DNA of 64,000 nt, from contig JAHFWL010001196.1 of NCBI GenBank assembly GCA_021292165.1, forward strand, positions 806,001 to 870,000. The letters run 5' to 3'. Under the pieces are notes generated by a model. The model saw only the letters and a list, made by a program, of their open reading frames with translations, searched no databases and was not told the origin of the DNA. Positions 9,320-20,223 of the stretch are shown here, in pieces (position 1 is the stretch's first letter; each line of letters opens with the position of its first letter). A program made the translations under genes and the position numbers. Origin of the DNA: Shinisaurus crocodilurus. Its lineage: Eukaryota > Chordata > Lepidosauria > Squamata > Shinisauridae.

Positions 9320-10281
9320 TGGAACTTCAGTATGCTGATGATAATGTGGTCTCCGCACATTCAGAGGACGATCTCCAAACTATCCTAAATGCTTTTGCAC
9401 AAGCATACGAAAAACTTGGTCTCTCACTTAACATCAAAAAAACCAAAGTGCTTCATCAGCAAGTGCAAGCCAACCCTTTGGTGATGCCATCTATCCAGCT
9501 TGGCGGGACAATACTGGAAAATGTCGATCATTTTCTCTATCTTGGCAGCTATCTCTCTGTTACAGCTAACATCGACAGTGAAATCCAGCATCGTCTGAGC
9601 TCCGCAAGTGCCGCATTTTCTCGAATGAAACATAGAGTGTTCGAGGATCGGGATATTTGTAAGAAGACCAAAACACTGGTTTATGAAGCCATTGTATTAC
9701 CAACTTTATTGTATGCCTGCGAAACATGGACTATCTATAAACGTCACTTCCACCTCCTTGAAAGGTTTCATCAACGTTGCCTCCGGAAAATCCTGCAAAT
9801 TACTTGGGAAGATAGGCGAACAAATGTCAGTGTACTGGAAGAAGCAAAGACTACTAGCATTGAAAAAATGATCCTTCAACGCCAACTTCAGTGGACCGGT
9901 CATGTTGTTCGAATGCCTGACTGCCGCCTCCCAAAGCAGTTACTTTACTCCCAACTCAAGGATGGAAAGCGGAATATCGGTGGTCAATATAAGAGGTTTA
10001 AAGATGTTCATAAGGCTAATCTAAAAAAATGCAATATAAACATCGAAAACTGGGAAGCTCTGGCCCATGAACGATCTAAATGGAGGTTGGCCTTTCACAA
10101 AGGTTCCATGGACTTTGAAGAAGCCCGAGTGCAAGGTGAAAGGGAGAAACGTGCTAAGCGAAAAGCACGTCAAATGAATCCTTTACAGGACCATCTTCTA
10201 TCTGGTAACCTGTGTCCTCACTGTGGGAAGCTGTGTGGATCTAGAATTGGCCTCCACAGTCACTTACGGACCCATCGCTAG
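9320..10281 (+). pseudogene. Reverse transcriptase C-terminal portion of the RTE-like element
   Basis: The frame is open for about 320 codons to a natural TAG at 10279-10281. It begins at the catalytic motif: LQYADDNVV contains YADD, the RT active site. KTKVL, LYLGSYLS, YACETW (about 9713-9730) and RCLRKILQI follow in family order. The C-terminus has a C2H2 finger, CPHC...HLRTH, with spacing C-X2-C-X12-H-X3-H (about 10213-10275). The endonuclease and N-terminal RT are missing, so the copy cannot act alone. An open frame extends upstream to 9151, but those 56 codons are host flanking DNA with a GTG, not ATG, at the first position. I do not annotate them as protein. Confidence 0.88.
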
Positions 10282-10375
10282 AGTCTACACAATCTTCTTT
10301 AGAATTTCCTCCTTTTATCCCGGAAGACAATCTTACTCGGTCACGAGTGATCGCCTGATGATGATGATGATGATG
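9320..10375 (+). mobile_element. 5'-truncated RTE-like non-LTR retrotransposon
   Basis: A 1,056-bp insertion with a perfect 11-bp target duplication, ACTTAGCGTTG, at 9309-9319 and 10376-10386. The 3' end is short: after the stop codon come 94 bases including CTCGGTCACGAGTGATCGCC, then a (GAT)n tail. That architecture (short 3' UTR, simple-repeat tail, severe 5' truncation) is typical of RTE-type LINEs. The exact clade is an inference. The open coding frame and perfect duplication suggest a fairly recent insertion. Confidence 0.88.
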
Positions 10376-10386
10376 ACTTAGCGTTG

Positions 10387-10849
10387 AGAAGAATATTTTT
10401 CACCCTACTTAATTTTGGATGGAACTTCCTGGCCTCACGTTTTTCCACTGGCTATTTTGAGGGAGCAGCCCTCCCAACAACGCCAGGGATCCATGTTGCC
10501 CCTTTTCTCCCTGGAAGTCCCTTAGGACACAATGGCGCACGATTTTGTCATCATGTACCATCATTCTAAGCGATGCCTGGGGGCAAATGGTGGCTGTCAA
10601 CCTCCAGATGGCACGCAGATGCCACTGCGGCTGGTAACATGGGGCAGTTCCCGCCACCCCCTGAGCCCCCTGTATGTACTCCTTGCATTGTCCTGTGCAG
10701 AGGCAGGCATTTGCCTTGGTGCAGAATATGCAGACTTCGCCCCAGATTGGCATCTCCTACTAGCATTTGGAAGTGCCTCCCCAAGCAGCTTGCAAAAGGT
10801 ATGAGAAAACCCATCAAGCAGGATTCTGACTATACGAGAGAGGGGCACA
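10387..10849. other. Unassigned sequence
   Basis: Mixed-composition DNA without recognised repeat ends. Several overlapping frames are open on both strands, which here looks like chance in GC-richer sequence. Confidence 0.45.
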
Positions 10850-11068
10850 CAGAGGATGCTGGTGGTTGCAGTGCCAGTGGGGCGGTGTATCCACCCTGGG
10901 TTGTAGCCTGAACTACAGGCAGGATTCACCAAGGACCTATCCATGGTGCTGAACCTATCTTTGGGCTAGGAGATAGGGTTCAGTACCACAGATAGCTCCT
11001 TTAAAGTTCACATTAAAACCCAGAGTGGATACACCGCTCCACTGACATTGGATGCACACAACTTCCTC
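10850..11068. mobile_element. hAT-like foldback element, family B
   Basis: Long imperfect palindrome. The left arm has GCCAGTGGGGCGGTGTATCC, CTATCCATGGTGCTGAACC; the right arm mirrors it (GTTCAGTACC, CCCAGAGTGGATACACCGC, CACTGACATTGG). Ends are degraded relative to the well-preserved copy at 63445-63632. Non-coding. Confidence 0.7.
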
Positions 11069-11156
11069 AATCCAGGTTTCCATACAGGCTTCTCCCGCAG
11101 CTCCCCGGGGTGCAATGGCTGTGTGAAGAGGCCCTGGGGGGGGGGGAAGCATAGAT

Positions 11157-11280
11157 CAGCCTTCCTCAGCCTGGTGCCCTCCAGTTGTTTTGGACTACAA
11201 CTCCCAGGATTCCTGGCCATTGGCCATGCTGGCTGGGGATGATGGGAACTCAAACCTTTTGTAAGGATTGGGGAAGGCTG
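11157..11280. mobile_element. hAT-like foldback MITE, family C
   Basis: 124 bp. Ends CAGCCTTCCTCAGCC and the inverse GGGGAAGGCTG. Flanks gcatagat (11149-11156) and tcatagat (11281-11288) form an 8-bp duplication with one mismatch. The centre contains GGACTACAACTCCCAGGATT and CATGCTGGCTGGGG. Confidence 0.85.
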
Positions 11281-11359
11281 TCATAGATAACCTTACAAGA
11301 GAGTTCTGCCCATTCTAGTAGCACAGGGAGTACCTCTTTAAGTGAAATTCAATTTTCAG

Positions 11360-11800
11360 TAGGGAAATCGGCCCCGCTCACCCCCCTGAGACTCACGGGC
11401 CTTACCTGACTGCCTGCTCATCCCTCCGCTCGAGCCGCCGCACCGCCGTGCCGGCAGCACGGGGTCCCGTCGCATCATTTCCAGCTGCCTGGAAGTGATG
11501 CAACGGGACCCCGTGCTGCGTTTTTGGTGCAAAAACTGGGGCAACCTAGCTTAAAACGGCCGCGATTTGCTATTTGTGGCCATTTTAGACCGGGTTGCCC
11601 TGGTTTTTACACCAAAAACGCAGTGCAGGGTCCCGTTGCGTCACTTCCTGGCAGCCGGAAATGACGCGACGGGACCCCGTGCTGCCGGTGCGCCGGATCG
11701 AGCGGCATGGGGGATTCGTGCCTTGTGTGGGGGGGTGCTCGCTGAGAAAAGGCAAGCAAAGGTGAGCACACACCCCAAAGGTAGGTAACACACCCCTACA
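11360..11800. repeat. GC-rich compound palindrome
   Basis: Two hairpin-forming modules, 11456-11517 and 11621-11684, each contain GGGTCCCGT...ACGGGACCC. They are themselves joined by an outer inverted pair (GCGTTTTTGGTG at 11518 onward against CACCAAAAACGC ending at 11622). The spacer includes AAAACGGCCGCGATTTGC. The region is CpG-rich compared with its surroundings. Related sequence, by GGGGACCCGGAAGT and nested inverted arms, is at 22475-22800 and 60125-60830. No coding capacity or defined target duplication. Confidence 0.65.
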
Positions 11801-12890
11801 ATTTTGGAGAAACTCTCTGAGGATGCATTCCAGTGGTGGGCGGGGCTGAAGGCAAAAGTGGTGGAGCTAAAACACACCCCAATTAACTGCATGTTTTAGC
11901 TTAAAGCTCTTACTGCTAGTAGCTATGTTTTAGGAGAGGCATTTCAACTTTTAGTATGGGGGGGGAAGCATGCAAAAGCCAAGAAAACAGCAAACAATGG
12001 GTGGGTGGGTGGGTGGGTGGGTGGAAAGTGTGGGAGCAGGTGAAGGCTGTGGGGACCTTTGGGGAACCCTGGAGGACCAGATTGGAACCCCCAGGTGGGA
12101 TAGATTTGGCCCACAAACGTGAGGTCCAACACCCCTGTAGTAGCATAAAGTTTATGCTACTTTAAATGACCTCAGGCCATTTCTGAGGCCAAGCTCCCGC
12201 ACGGATCAGCAAAGAGGTTCTGGAACTGAGGCATGCTTGACAAGGGGCTTGTAAAGCAGAGATGTCACCATTTCCTCTCTCCCAGGCTAGGCCTTGTCAT
12301 CCTAGATTCCCTCATTTGTCACTCACTTTGCTAAAGCTGCCAGATACTTGCAGAAGGGACCCATCCTTAGCCAGAGATGCCGAGCAGGATAGACAGTAAA
12401 TCACAACCAAGGGGATTTGAGATCATTCTTGGGTCTTTCATTACCTTCATGGATCCGGGTTTGGATCATTGTCTGGTCTGGTCCAGGTTTGTACCTTATG
12501 ATCCATTATGATCCCTAATGTGCACCAGGGGCGTTGGCTCAGCTCATAATAGGCTCAGAAGGGGAAAACTTGAGTTTCCCATTCCAAACCCTCCCATGCT
12601 GAACTTTGCATTCATCACTAAACTAGACTAGGTGCCGTACAAAAAGTAAAAGAGACACAGCTCTGCTCGCAGGCATGTAATCTAGCAAAACATGATGCAC
12701 AAGTCTGCCTGAGTGCAAGACAAGCTGACGGTCATTCTGACCATTAGAATGGCCTTGATTCTGCAAAAGACTCAAAGCCAGGTCACTAAAGCATACTCTG
12801 GTGGAGAGCATCCAGAAGAAATTGTCCTTGAGAAACTATAGCCACGGAGGGGGGCAAATTATGTGCCAGTTTTTCTTGATGCTTCTCATA
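11801..12890. other. Mostly unassigned, with a possible hAT right end
   Basis: A GGGT tandem run occupies 11999-12024. The phrase GAGGTCCAACACCCCTG ending at about 12138 resembles a hAT terminal inverted repeat, but I could not find the matching left end. The remainder is not recognised. Confidence 0.4.
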
Positions 12891-12893
12891 TTA

Positions 12894-13062
12894 CCCGTAT
12901 TTTTCCGTGTATAAGACGCCCCCACTGTATAAGACGCCCCCACCGGGCAGTTTCACAACCGCACAGTTCTCCCCTCGGCTTACCTCCGTGTATAAGACGA
13001 CCCTCAATTTTTAGTCTAACGATTTTAGGAAAAAGTATAGTCTTATACATGGAAAAATACTG
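12894..13062. mobile_element. TA-flanked foldback element
   Basis: Left arm CCCGTATTTTTCCGTGTAT and right arm ATACATGGAAAAATACTG are inverted copies, with AAGACGCCCCCAC repeated inside. TA lies at 12892-12893 and 13063-13064, consistent with a TA target duplication as made by Tc1/mariner-type elements. The superfamily is an inference from the dinucleotide only. Confidence 0.6.
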
Positions 13063-13077
13063 TACATAGAACTTTTT

Positions 13078-13376
13078 AAAAGCCATGCTGTATTGGCCTC
13101 TCCAATCCAGCATTCTGCCCCCTCCCCCAGTGGCCAGTTAGATGCCTATGGAAAGCAGAACATGAGCAAAAAAGCACCCTCTCACTCATGTTCCCCAGCA
13201 ACTGGCATTCAGAGGCTTGCTGCTTCTGATCCAGAAGGAGATTGACCAGCCATTGATAGCTTGTGTAATCCCCTTTTAAAGCCATCCAGGTTGGTGCCAA
13301 TCACTACATCCTTGCGAAGTGAATCCCACAGTTTAACTATGTGTTAGATGTGAAGAAGCACTTCCTGTTGAATGTA
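13078..13376 (-). repeat. CR1-group LINE, 3' UTR and end of ORF2
   Basis: The plus strand reads CCAGCATTCTG, GTTCCCCAGCAACTGGCATT, CCTTTTAAAGCCATCCAGG and CCCACAGTTTAACTATGTG in the order of the inverse of lizard CR1 seen at 27322-28275. 5'-truncated. Confidence 0.8.
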
Positions 13377-13608
13377 CTGTAGTACTGTTGAGTGTCAACT
13401 GGAAAAAAAAAAGAAGAAGAGCTCAATACATTTGTGGCTGCATTGGTCACCCAGAAGAAACGGCTGCAGTTTTGTCATTATGGCCTGGCCCGAGAGACTT
13501 CCCTGTGTTTAAGGGATTGGGAAAAAGGCAGAAAGAGGGTTGGTATCAAGGAATGGGGAAAGGGAGGTGGAAAGGGATAATCAGACAGGAGGGTGTTTCC
13601 TAAAAAGA

Positions 13609-13647
13609 AGGAGGAGGAGGAGGAGGAGGAGGAGGAGGAGGAGGAGG
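13609..13647 (+). repeat. (GGA)n microsatellite
   Basis: Pure trinucleotide purine run of 13 units. Strand asymmetric. Confidence 0.95.
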
Positions 13648-14263
13648 CTGCATATTTGCAAGGGGACTTAACATGCCATAGCTAACTGTTATTGCTGGAA
13701 TTAGCTGATCTTTGTCTTTCCTGGGGTGGGGGTTGCTTAAGGCTGGGCAAAATTCCCCCCTTCAATGCTCCACACTATTTGTGGGAGGCAAAGCTGGCGG
13801 TGGGATTGCAACAAAAATTATCCAGGACAAGGTGGAATTCTCCAATAGTGGAAGGGGCGTGTGAAATAGACAATTCTCTTCCAAGACATTTCAGCTCAGT
13901 TAATACTGAATGGAACTTTCTAATCAGTTCATCCTGGTGGCCTTAGTGCCACAAGGATACCTGATCCTACATAAAAGAGCCTAGGTGCTGTTAGAAGAAG
14001 CATGTTTCCTAGAGCACCCGGGACACTGCAGTAGCAGCATTCTACTAGCAGGTGCCAGAGAGGGAGGCTGGGAGGTGCGGAGGTTCACACAGGTGCATTT
14101 TCAGAGGTGGGGGAGTGCTGATTGTGTGGCTGGGTTTCAGTCCCTGCTATGCTCCTGACACACAGTAGCACAGTGAGGTCCAAACTGGGCTCAGAACAAA
14201 GAAATGGCTCTATCTTCCCATTTTTGGAAGACAGCTTGGTTTTCTGGGCCCAATCCTTAATTG

Positions 14264-14278
14264 CTCTCTCTCTCTCAG

Positions 14279-14339
<61 letters not shown>
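14264..14339 (+). repeat. Compound (CT)n(GT)n microsatellite
   Basis: CT units with one interruption near 14277-14281, changing to about 20 GT units. The GT half alternates purine and pyrimidine and could adopt Z-DNA. Confidence 0.95.
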
Positions 14340-14340
<1 letters not shown>

Positions 14341-15358
14341 ACTACCAATCACTACTCTATTATCATCTTGTCACACTGTGATGTTATCCAACATGCCAAA
14401 ATGTGGGGAGCCAAACATGATTGGATTAATATTGGATCAGATAGATTGGAAAGCACTGTGTGAGATCGTCATCTTCTTAGTGAGTTCTTCATATTCCGTG
14501 CTCTCCAATTTGTTGGGATAACCATTGCCAGGAAAAGAAAGAAAGACAGAAAAACATGGGGCAGTGTCCTTATTTACTTATCAGATGATCCAGGAAATGT
14601 GAGTGGCAGATTCACCTGGGCATATCAAATTCCCTCATCATGGTTAGGTACCTCTTTTTTTTTTTTTAAATAAGAATGAAAAAAAGTCGCTGATTCAGCA
14701 GCACCATTTCTGGAATGCCAGCCATTCCCTGCATCAAGCAATTTACATCTGAATGCAAGTGGAGGAGCAAGCCTTTGACAGGCTTCAGCCCAAGATTCTG
14801 GCAGAATCCCAAGAATGACTTTGCTACTCAAAGATTATGTTTGCAGGGAAATGATTTAGGGATTGAGGGATTACCCAGCCTGGGCCCACAGCCTGACACT
14901 TCCATAAGTACCAAATGCCTAATGATTCTTGACATCTGGAATCAATCATCAGAATGAGTCCTTCCCCCTAACTCACAATTCCCCTCCGACTCACCCTCCC
15001 TCCCTATCCCTGAGGGATAAAAAAAATAATAATGGCTCTCTCTATGCACCAGCTTGGGCCCAAATCAGCATATCTAATTCTGGTGTCTAACCTGGGCCAT
15101 CCCAATATAAATAGATGTATAATATAAAATCAGAATCAAAGGGACAGGATACAGAATATGCTCCCCACCACCACTGCTGCCCAATTATAGAATCGGCTTA
15201 ACCTTGGAAGGAAAGAAAAGGCAGTTCAACCATATCTAAAAAGATATCTGGGTGGTCTCATTGGCTCATATGCAGCACAATCCTATGCATATCTTCTCAG
15301 AAGTAAACCCTATTGAGATTCATCAGTCTCACTCCCAGGTAGGGTTGGATGAATCAGG

Positions 15359-15490
15359 GAGCAATCCTGGGCAAGTTTAGACAGAAAAAAAGGCCTACAA
15401 CTCCCAGCATTCCTCAGCCAGCATGGCTGACTGGGGAATGCTGGGAGTTTTAGGACCTTTTTCTGTCTAAACATGCACACAAGATTGCAC
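15359..15490. mobile_element. Foldback MITE, family D
   Basis: Inverted arms GAGCAATCCTGGGCAAGTTT and AACATGCACACAAGATTGC, then TAGACAGAAAAAAAGGCCTA against TAGGACCTTTTTCTGTCTA. The centre is CTCCCAGCATTCCTCAGCC and its inverse. Four copies of this family lie in the window (also 22868-22977, 37749-37879, 53003-53135). A clear target duplication is not evident. Confidence 0.75.
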
Positions 15491-15491
15491 C

Positions 15492-17787
15492 CTCAGTCTA
15501 TTTCTAGCCGTTTCTGCTTTTCATGTCTCCAGTCATAAGTGTGTTCTGTCCCATTTCCACATGTCCACAAGTTAAAATTAAAAATGCACAAAAAAAATCA
15601 CAGTTTTATGTGCAATCTCCCCTAAAATACACACTTTTTACACAATTTCCCCTAATACACTTTTTTTTTTGTATGTCTTTTTTCTCCTAATATACACATT
15701 TGGGACCTATTGCCCCCCCCCCCCAATATACACACTTTTGTGAGGAATTTCAGCCTACTCTACGCACGTTTGGGCGAAGAACTGCGCTGCAAAATTCAGA
15801 GAAGTGAATCCGCAGGGCAGCAGCATTCGAATCTGAATCTGGGTTTGGGAACTGTGAACTAGGTCAGTGTTCTTCTTACAAATGATGACTTGAACTAAAC
15901 GCTCTCCTGTCCCTAGTCCTAGATATAAAGCTGACATTGGGGGGGGGCGGGAATAGCCTCCGCATCACACATGCACGCACCCCCACGGACACTCGAGAAA
16001 GGTCTGAAAGGGGGACATTTTTACCTTTCTTGGTCAAAACATTGTTTTCGTATCCCTTCCTTTTATTGATAGTGTAGCTGAAACGGTTAATAGCATTATA
16101 TGTAAGCCACCTGGGGCGCAATCCTATTGGGAATGACCGTAAGCCCCCAAACCTCAAGGCTCCAGTGCAGACTGGGAGGAGCGGTGGAGGTGATCCTCAG
16201 CCTCCCCGTCCTCTGGCTCTGCATTTTCACTAGATGGGCTTTTTCGCGTGTCGAGCTGGAGCGTCTTGGAGGGAGAGGGAAGGAGGCTGGAGGGGCACCA
16301 GGATATCTCATATCCAGGCCTCCCCAGACTCCTCTCCTCTGCCGGAACCACCCCCCCATTCCCCCCCTCTCTGATGTTGCTTTTCTGACCTCGGAGAGTA
16401 ACCAGTGCAGTTCTTTCCATGCCGGCTGCAAGGGGCGGGGGAGGGGAGTGTAACCGTTCTGCTGTTCTTGGGCCTAGACAGAATACTCCAGATGCAGGAT
16501 ACCAAAAGATAGCTTTCCGGAGTGAGTCGCGGCGACACAAACTGACTTTCATGCCTCTTCTCCCGCCATGTGCAGAAATAAGGCGGCTTGAAGCTTCTCG
16601 CTTTTCTTATCAGCTTCACTTGCAATACGATATAATTCAATTCCTTGCTTCCATTTTCTCCAATTTTCAGCCACATTACCTTCAAATGATATGGGGGGGG
16701 GGGTGTTTGTTTTTTTGAGACTTCAACTGATCCATTTCCTTGCACTTCTGACACCATGTGATGTTTTGGTGTTCTTGGGCCTAGACGGAACACTCCAGAC
16801 ACAGGATACCAAAAGATAGCTTTACTGAGTGAGTCACAATACAATTGACTTTCATGCCTCCTTGCAGTAACAGGTGAGTCCTTTTGTAGTCATCAGTGCA
16901 ACACTCAAATGAGTCCCCCATACAACACATATCATTACAGGGAGCCAGAGCTCCCATTACCAGCTCTGAAGTTGGAGTGCCGTCTCCGACCTCAGGGGCT
17001 CGGGATCCAAAAAGTCCTATGGCCCTTCAGACACTGTCTAGGGGTCACAGGACCACTCCCTCTGGGATTTTCTTATATCTGGCAGTATAGAAGTATTAAT
17101 TATAAAATAAATGAATCAATAAACATGAGAGGTGGCATTTGCCATTCAACCAGTGGCCAGTCATCCATCGCAGAGAAAGCCAAAGCCATGGGAGTTCCCT
17201 CTTCACACACTTGAACTCATGCACCTCTGTAGAGAAGGCAAAAAATGTTGCCACTAAATACCGGTCAAGTAGCAGGTAAGAAGACCTAGTCATCCCTGAA
17301 GTGGCCAGGTTTCCCCTACAGTGAACTCCCTTGGGCTGGAGGACAGGCACTGAGTGAAAGGCAAAGCGGGCAAAGAGCTGGGTAAGGTAGACTTTCATAA
17401 TCTGATGCCCCTCACATGTGCCAGTTAGCCTCTGTATGCTACATGCGTCCACACGCTACAGCCCATTCCAATCTTACTGTGGGGCTGCCTCCACCTGGTG
17501 TGGGATGAGGGGTAGGGTGGGGTGGCATTTGTCAGATGTACGGAAATGGTCACATGAGCTAATTTATTTCTGCAAATAACAGAAATAACAGATTGTGGGT
17601 CTTGCAACAACAACAACAAGAACAACAGCAACAAGTAAGGCAATGGGAATACAACTGGAGAAATGTTGATTTCATGTTTTAAATTTTGGGTGTAGTTGTA
17701 TTCATGCTGGCCTATATGACCATAATAAATATTTAATTTGACTTGATCACCAGTGTTCAAGATTTTAATGCTGCTTAAAAAAAAGAT
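15492..17787. other. Unassigned sequence
   Basis: 15560-15850 is an AT-rich repeat-like stretch with ATACACACTTT phrases. The C run at 15713-15724 and G runs at 15940 and 16690 are homopolymers. At 16470-16530 and 16770-16830 the same phrases recur (TTGGGCCTAGACAGAATACT, GGATACCAAAAGATAGCTTT), a local direct repeat about 300 bases apart. No gene recognised. Confidence 0.45.
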
Positions 17788-17972
17788 AAGAACATAAAAA
17801 GAACAATGCTGGATCAGACCAAGGGTCCCATCTAGTCCAGCATTCTGCTCACACAGTGGCCAACCAGCTGCCCACGGGAAACCCACAAGCAGGACATGAG
17901 TGTGACTGCACCCTCCCGCCCATGTTCCCCAGCAACTGCTGTACAGAGGCACACTGCCTATTTTTCACAGGT
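17788..17972 (-). repeat. CR1-group LINE, 3' UTR fragment
   Basis: Inverse of the CR1 end block: GGATCAGACCAAGGGTCCCA, CCAGCATTCTGCTCACACAG, GGCCAACCAGCTGCCC, CATGTTCCCCAGCAACTG. Confidence 0.8.
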
Positions 17973-19209
17973 TGGATCTGGACTTCATCACACTTAGAGA
18001 GGACCCATTGAAAACAATGGGATTTAACTTGTTCCATTGATTCAATGGGTCTGCTCTAGGCATAAGGGTCTCTGAATCCAAGTATGTATTGCTAAGGTCC
18101 CCATTTTGCAAGGTGGCAGCCAAAGAAATAAAATTTACCAAGGACCAGATGAGGCATTATGTTCAATGTATGTTCTTACATAATGTGGTGGGGAAACATA
18201 ATGGGGCAGAGTATGACTTCTCAGTGTATGCAGAAACCAGAGCTTATTGAAAGCCTCACAGCCAACTGGCATAGCATAAAGAGAGGAGAATGTGTCCTCT
18301 GGAGCTTTGTTTTTTTTACCTTGACTAGCAAAAAAGGCCTCCCCGAACGAAGGGCAAATTGTCCAGATATGCTGAGCCTTGGCTGGCAAATTGCAAGGTC
18401 ACAGAGAATCAATGAAAAGCAAGAAAAGAAAAGAAAAGAAAAGAAAGAAAAGAAAAGAAAAGAAAAGAAAAGAAAAGGGAAGCAGGGGGATGAGAAGCAC
18501 GATGGGAGATCCTAGACTGAGCTTGGCAAGGAGGCTCTGCAAAGTATGCAAAGGAAGACTTTCTTTGCCATCTTGGCAAGGAGTAAAGTGTGAAATGAAA
18601 ATAGCATTTGAATGCGACTCCTTTTAGTAGGTCACATACAATGTAAAGTCTTGGCTTTGTGCACCCTTTGATGGATTGTGCAGGATCTGCTCTCCTTCTG
18701 GAACAGTTCGAACTCTGAGATATTTGAACACTAACACTAATTTCGCTTAAATTTTTGCCATGAACCGTCAGTGTTCATCTTTGACCCCAGTGTTGCGAGT
18801 ACTTAACCACCTCCATAAAAGTAATACATGAGTTTTAAAAACCTTGATTTCTTTCTTTTTCTTGTGGGGGGGGGCAGTATAGATTGGCAAGAATTTCATT
18901 AATTTGGAAGTTTGAAGGTTGTGCCATATGTCGCTGGAAAGCAATTTTCTCTGGATGTGCAATAAGGTCTTGGATTTGATTTATGACCTTAATACTGTGA
19001 GATATTAATAAATCTCCATACCAGCTGGTAATATACTGTCAGACAAATGTAACATTTTCTTAGTGTAGATTTGCTCAAAATTTATTTCAGTTTCCCTGGA
19101 TAAACGCCAATCAGCAGTGCTCATTAATTTCAGCAACTGGAAGTCTCTAAAACAGAAGAGAAAGAGATGTCTGTTGTCACATTACAAAAATGGATGCATA
19201 ATGTTCACG
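17973..19209. other. Unassigned sequence, includes a possible conserved element
   Basis: 18421-18477 is an (AAAAG)n repeat. 18960-19140 is complex AT-rich sequence (phrases ATTAATAAATCTCCATACC and CAGCTGGTAATATACTGTC) with no repeat signature. It is the sort of sequence that conserved non-coding elements show, but this is judged by eye only. Confidence 0.4.
18421..18477 (+). repeat. (AAAAG)n microsatellite
   Basis: Pentanucleotide purine repeat with one four-base unit near 18445. Confidence 0.95.
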
Positions 19210-19403
19210 TGGTTTTCTATGGTGTGTGTGTGGGGGGGAAGAACTCTGCCGAAATGGATTGCGATCCAGTGATGTCAATGCCCATATCTGTTAGGGGTTG
19301 ACACACTCTTCCAAGCAGACCGGAATGAGCTCTTTATACAGTATAAAGATCCCCATGGGATCCAATTTGGCTGGTGTGTGGAGGGAATGCCCAAAAGGCA
19401 TGC
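19210..19403 (+). repeat. Local duplication, copy 1
   Basis: A 194-bp segment nearly identical to 20028-20223; I count about three differences. It starts GGTTTTCTATGG, contains GATCCAGTGATGTCAATGCC and ends CCCAAAAGGCATGC. Neither segment has LTR-like or inverted termini. Confidence 0.9.
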
Positions 19404-19539
19404 AAGCAAATAAAGAAATACATACATATCTATTCAGAGATCTAGTTGCAGATGCTAACAAATGCATGGCCCTTGCCCCTTGCTGCTTAGAAAACAAAGG
19501 GAAAGGAAGGAGCTCTCTTAGAGATTTGCCACAAGGCAA

Positions 19540-19791
19540 GGGAGAGCCAGTGTGGCGTAGTGGTGAGAGTGTTGGACTGGGACTCGGAAGCTCCGGGTTC
19601 TAGTCCCCGCTCGGCCATGAAACTCACTGGGTGACTTTGGGCCAGTCACTGACTCTCAGCCTAACCTACCTCACAGGGTTGTTGTGAGGATAAAATGGAG
19701 AGGAGGAGGAGGATTATGTAAGCTGCCTTGCGTTCCATGCAGGAAAAAAGGTGGGGTATAAATATAATAAATACATACATACATACATAAT
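19540..19791 (+). repeat. Sauria-type SINE, full length with target duplication
   Basis: The head begins GGAGAGCCAGTGTGGCGTAG and carries box A-like GTGGTGAGAGTG and box B GGTTCTAGTCC. The body and BovB-like tail (GCGTTCCATGCAGG, GTATAAATATAAT) are complete, ending in ACAT units. A 7-bp duplication AAGGCAA lies at 19533-19539 and 19792-19798. It is the most intact Sauria SINE here and sits between the two halves of a local duplication. Confidence 0.9.
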
Positions 19792-20027
19792 AAGGCAATG
19801 CAAACTAGAACGATGTGAATGGCATGACTAGAACTGTGGCTGCATTTAAATGTTAAACAAATGTTCAGTTGCTGTTACCCATAACTTTCCACTATCAGAA
19901 CACAGCTGATTCCAGATGCTTCCCAATGTTGCCAATTTTACAACTTGACATTGTGAGAAGAGTGTTTCTAATATGGATGAGCAGATGAGATAATTCTAAC
20001 TTCAGGGACCTGAAAAGGGGGGGGGGA

Positions 20028-20223
20028 TGGTTTTCTATGGTGTGTGTGTGGGGGGGGAAGAACTCTGCTGAAATGGATTGCGATCCAGTGATGTCAATGC
20101 CCATATCTGTTAGGGGTTGACACACTCTTCCAAGCAGACCAGGAATGAGCTCTTTATACAGTATAAAGATCCCCATGGGATCCAATTTGGCTGGTGTGTG
20201 GAGGGAATGCCCAAAAGGCATGC
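20028..20223 (+). repeat. Local duplication, copy 2
   Basis: Second copy of 19210-19403, same orientation, 818 bases further right. Differences: one extra G in the G run, CCG to CTG, and an added A in GACCAGGAATG. The flanks do not match. Confidence 0.9.

Larger units (their letters stand above)
13377..15358. other. Unassigned sequence with simple repeats
   Basis: Contains a (GGA)n run at 13609-13647 and a compound CT/GT microsatellite at 14264-14339. No gene or interspersed repeat recognised in the rest. Reading frames across the microsatellite (for example 14122-14463) are artefacts of low complexity. Confidence 0.5.

Noticed and set aside
14122..14521. Frames with CVCVCV and SLSLSL repeats
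   Set aside because: Low-complexity translation of the CT/GT microsatellite.
19210..20223. Paired LTRs of a short element
   Set aside because: The duplicated segments lack inverted TG...CA termini, a primer site and target duplication.
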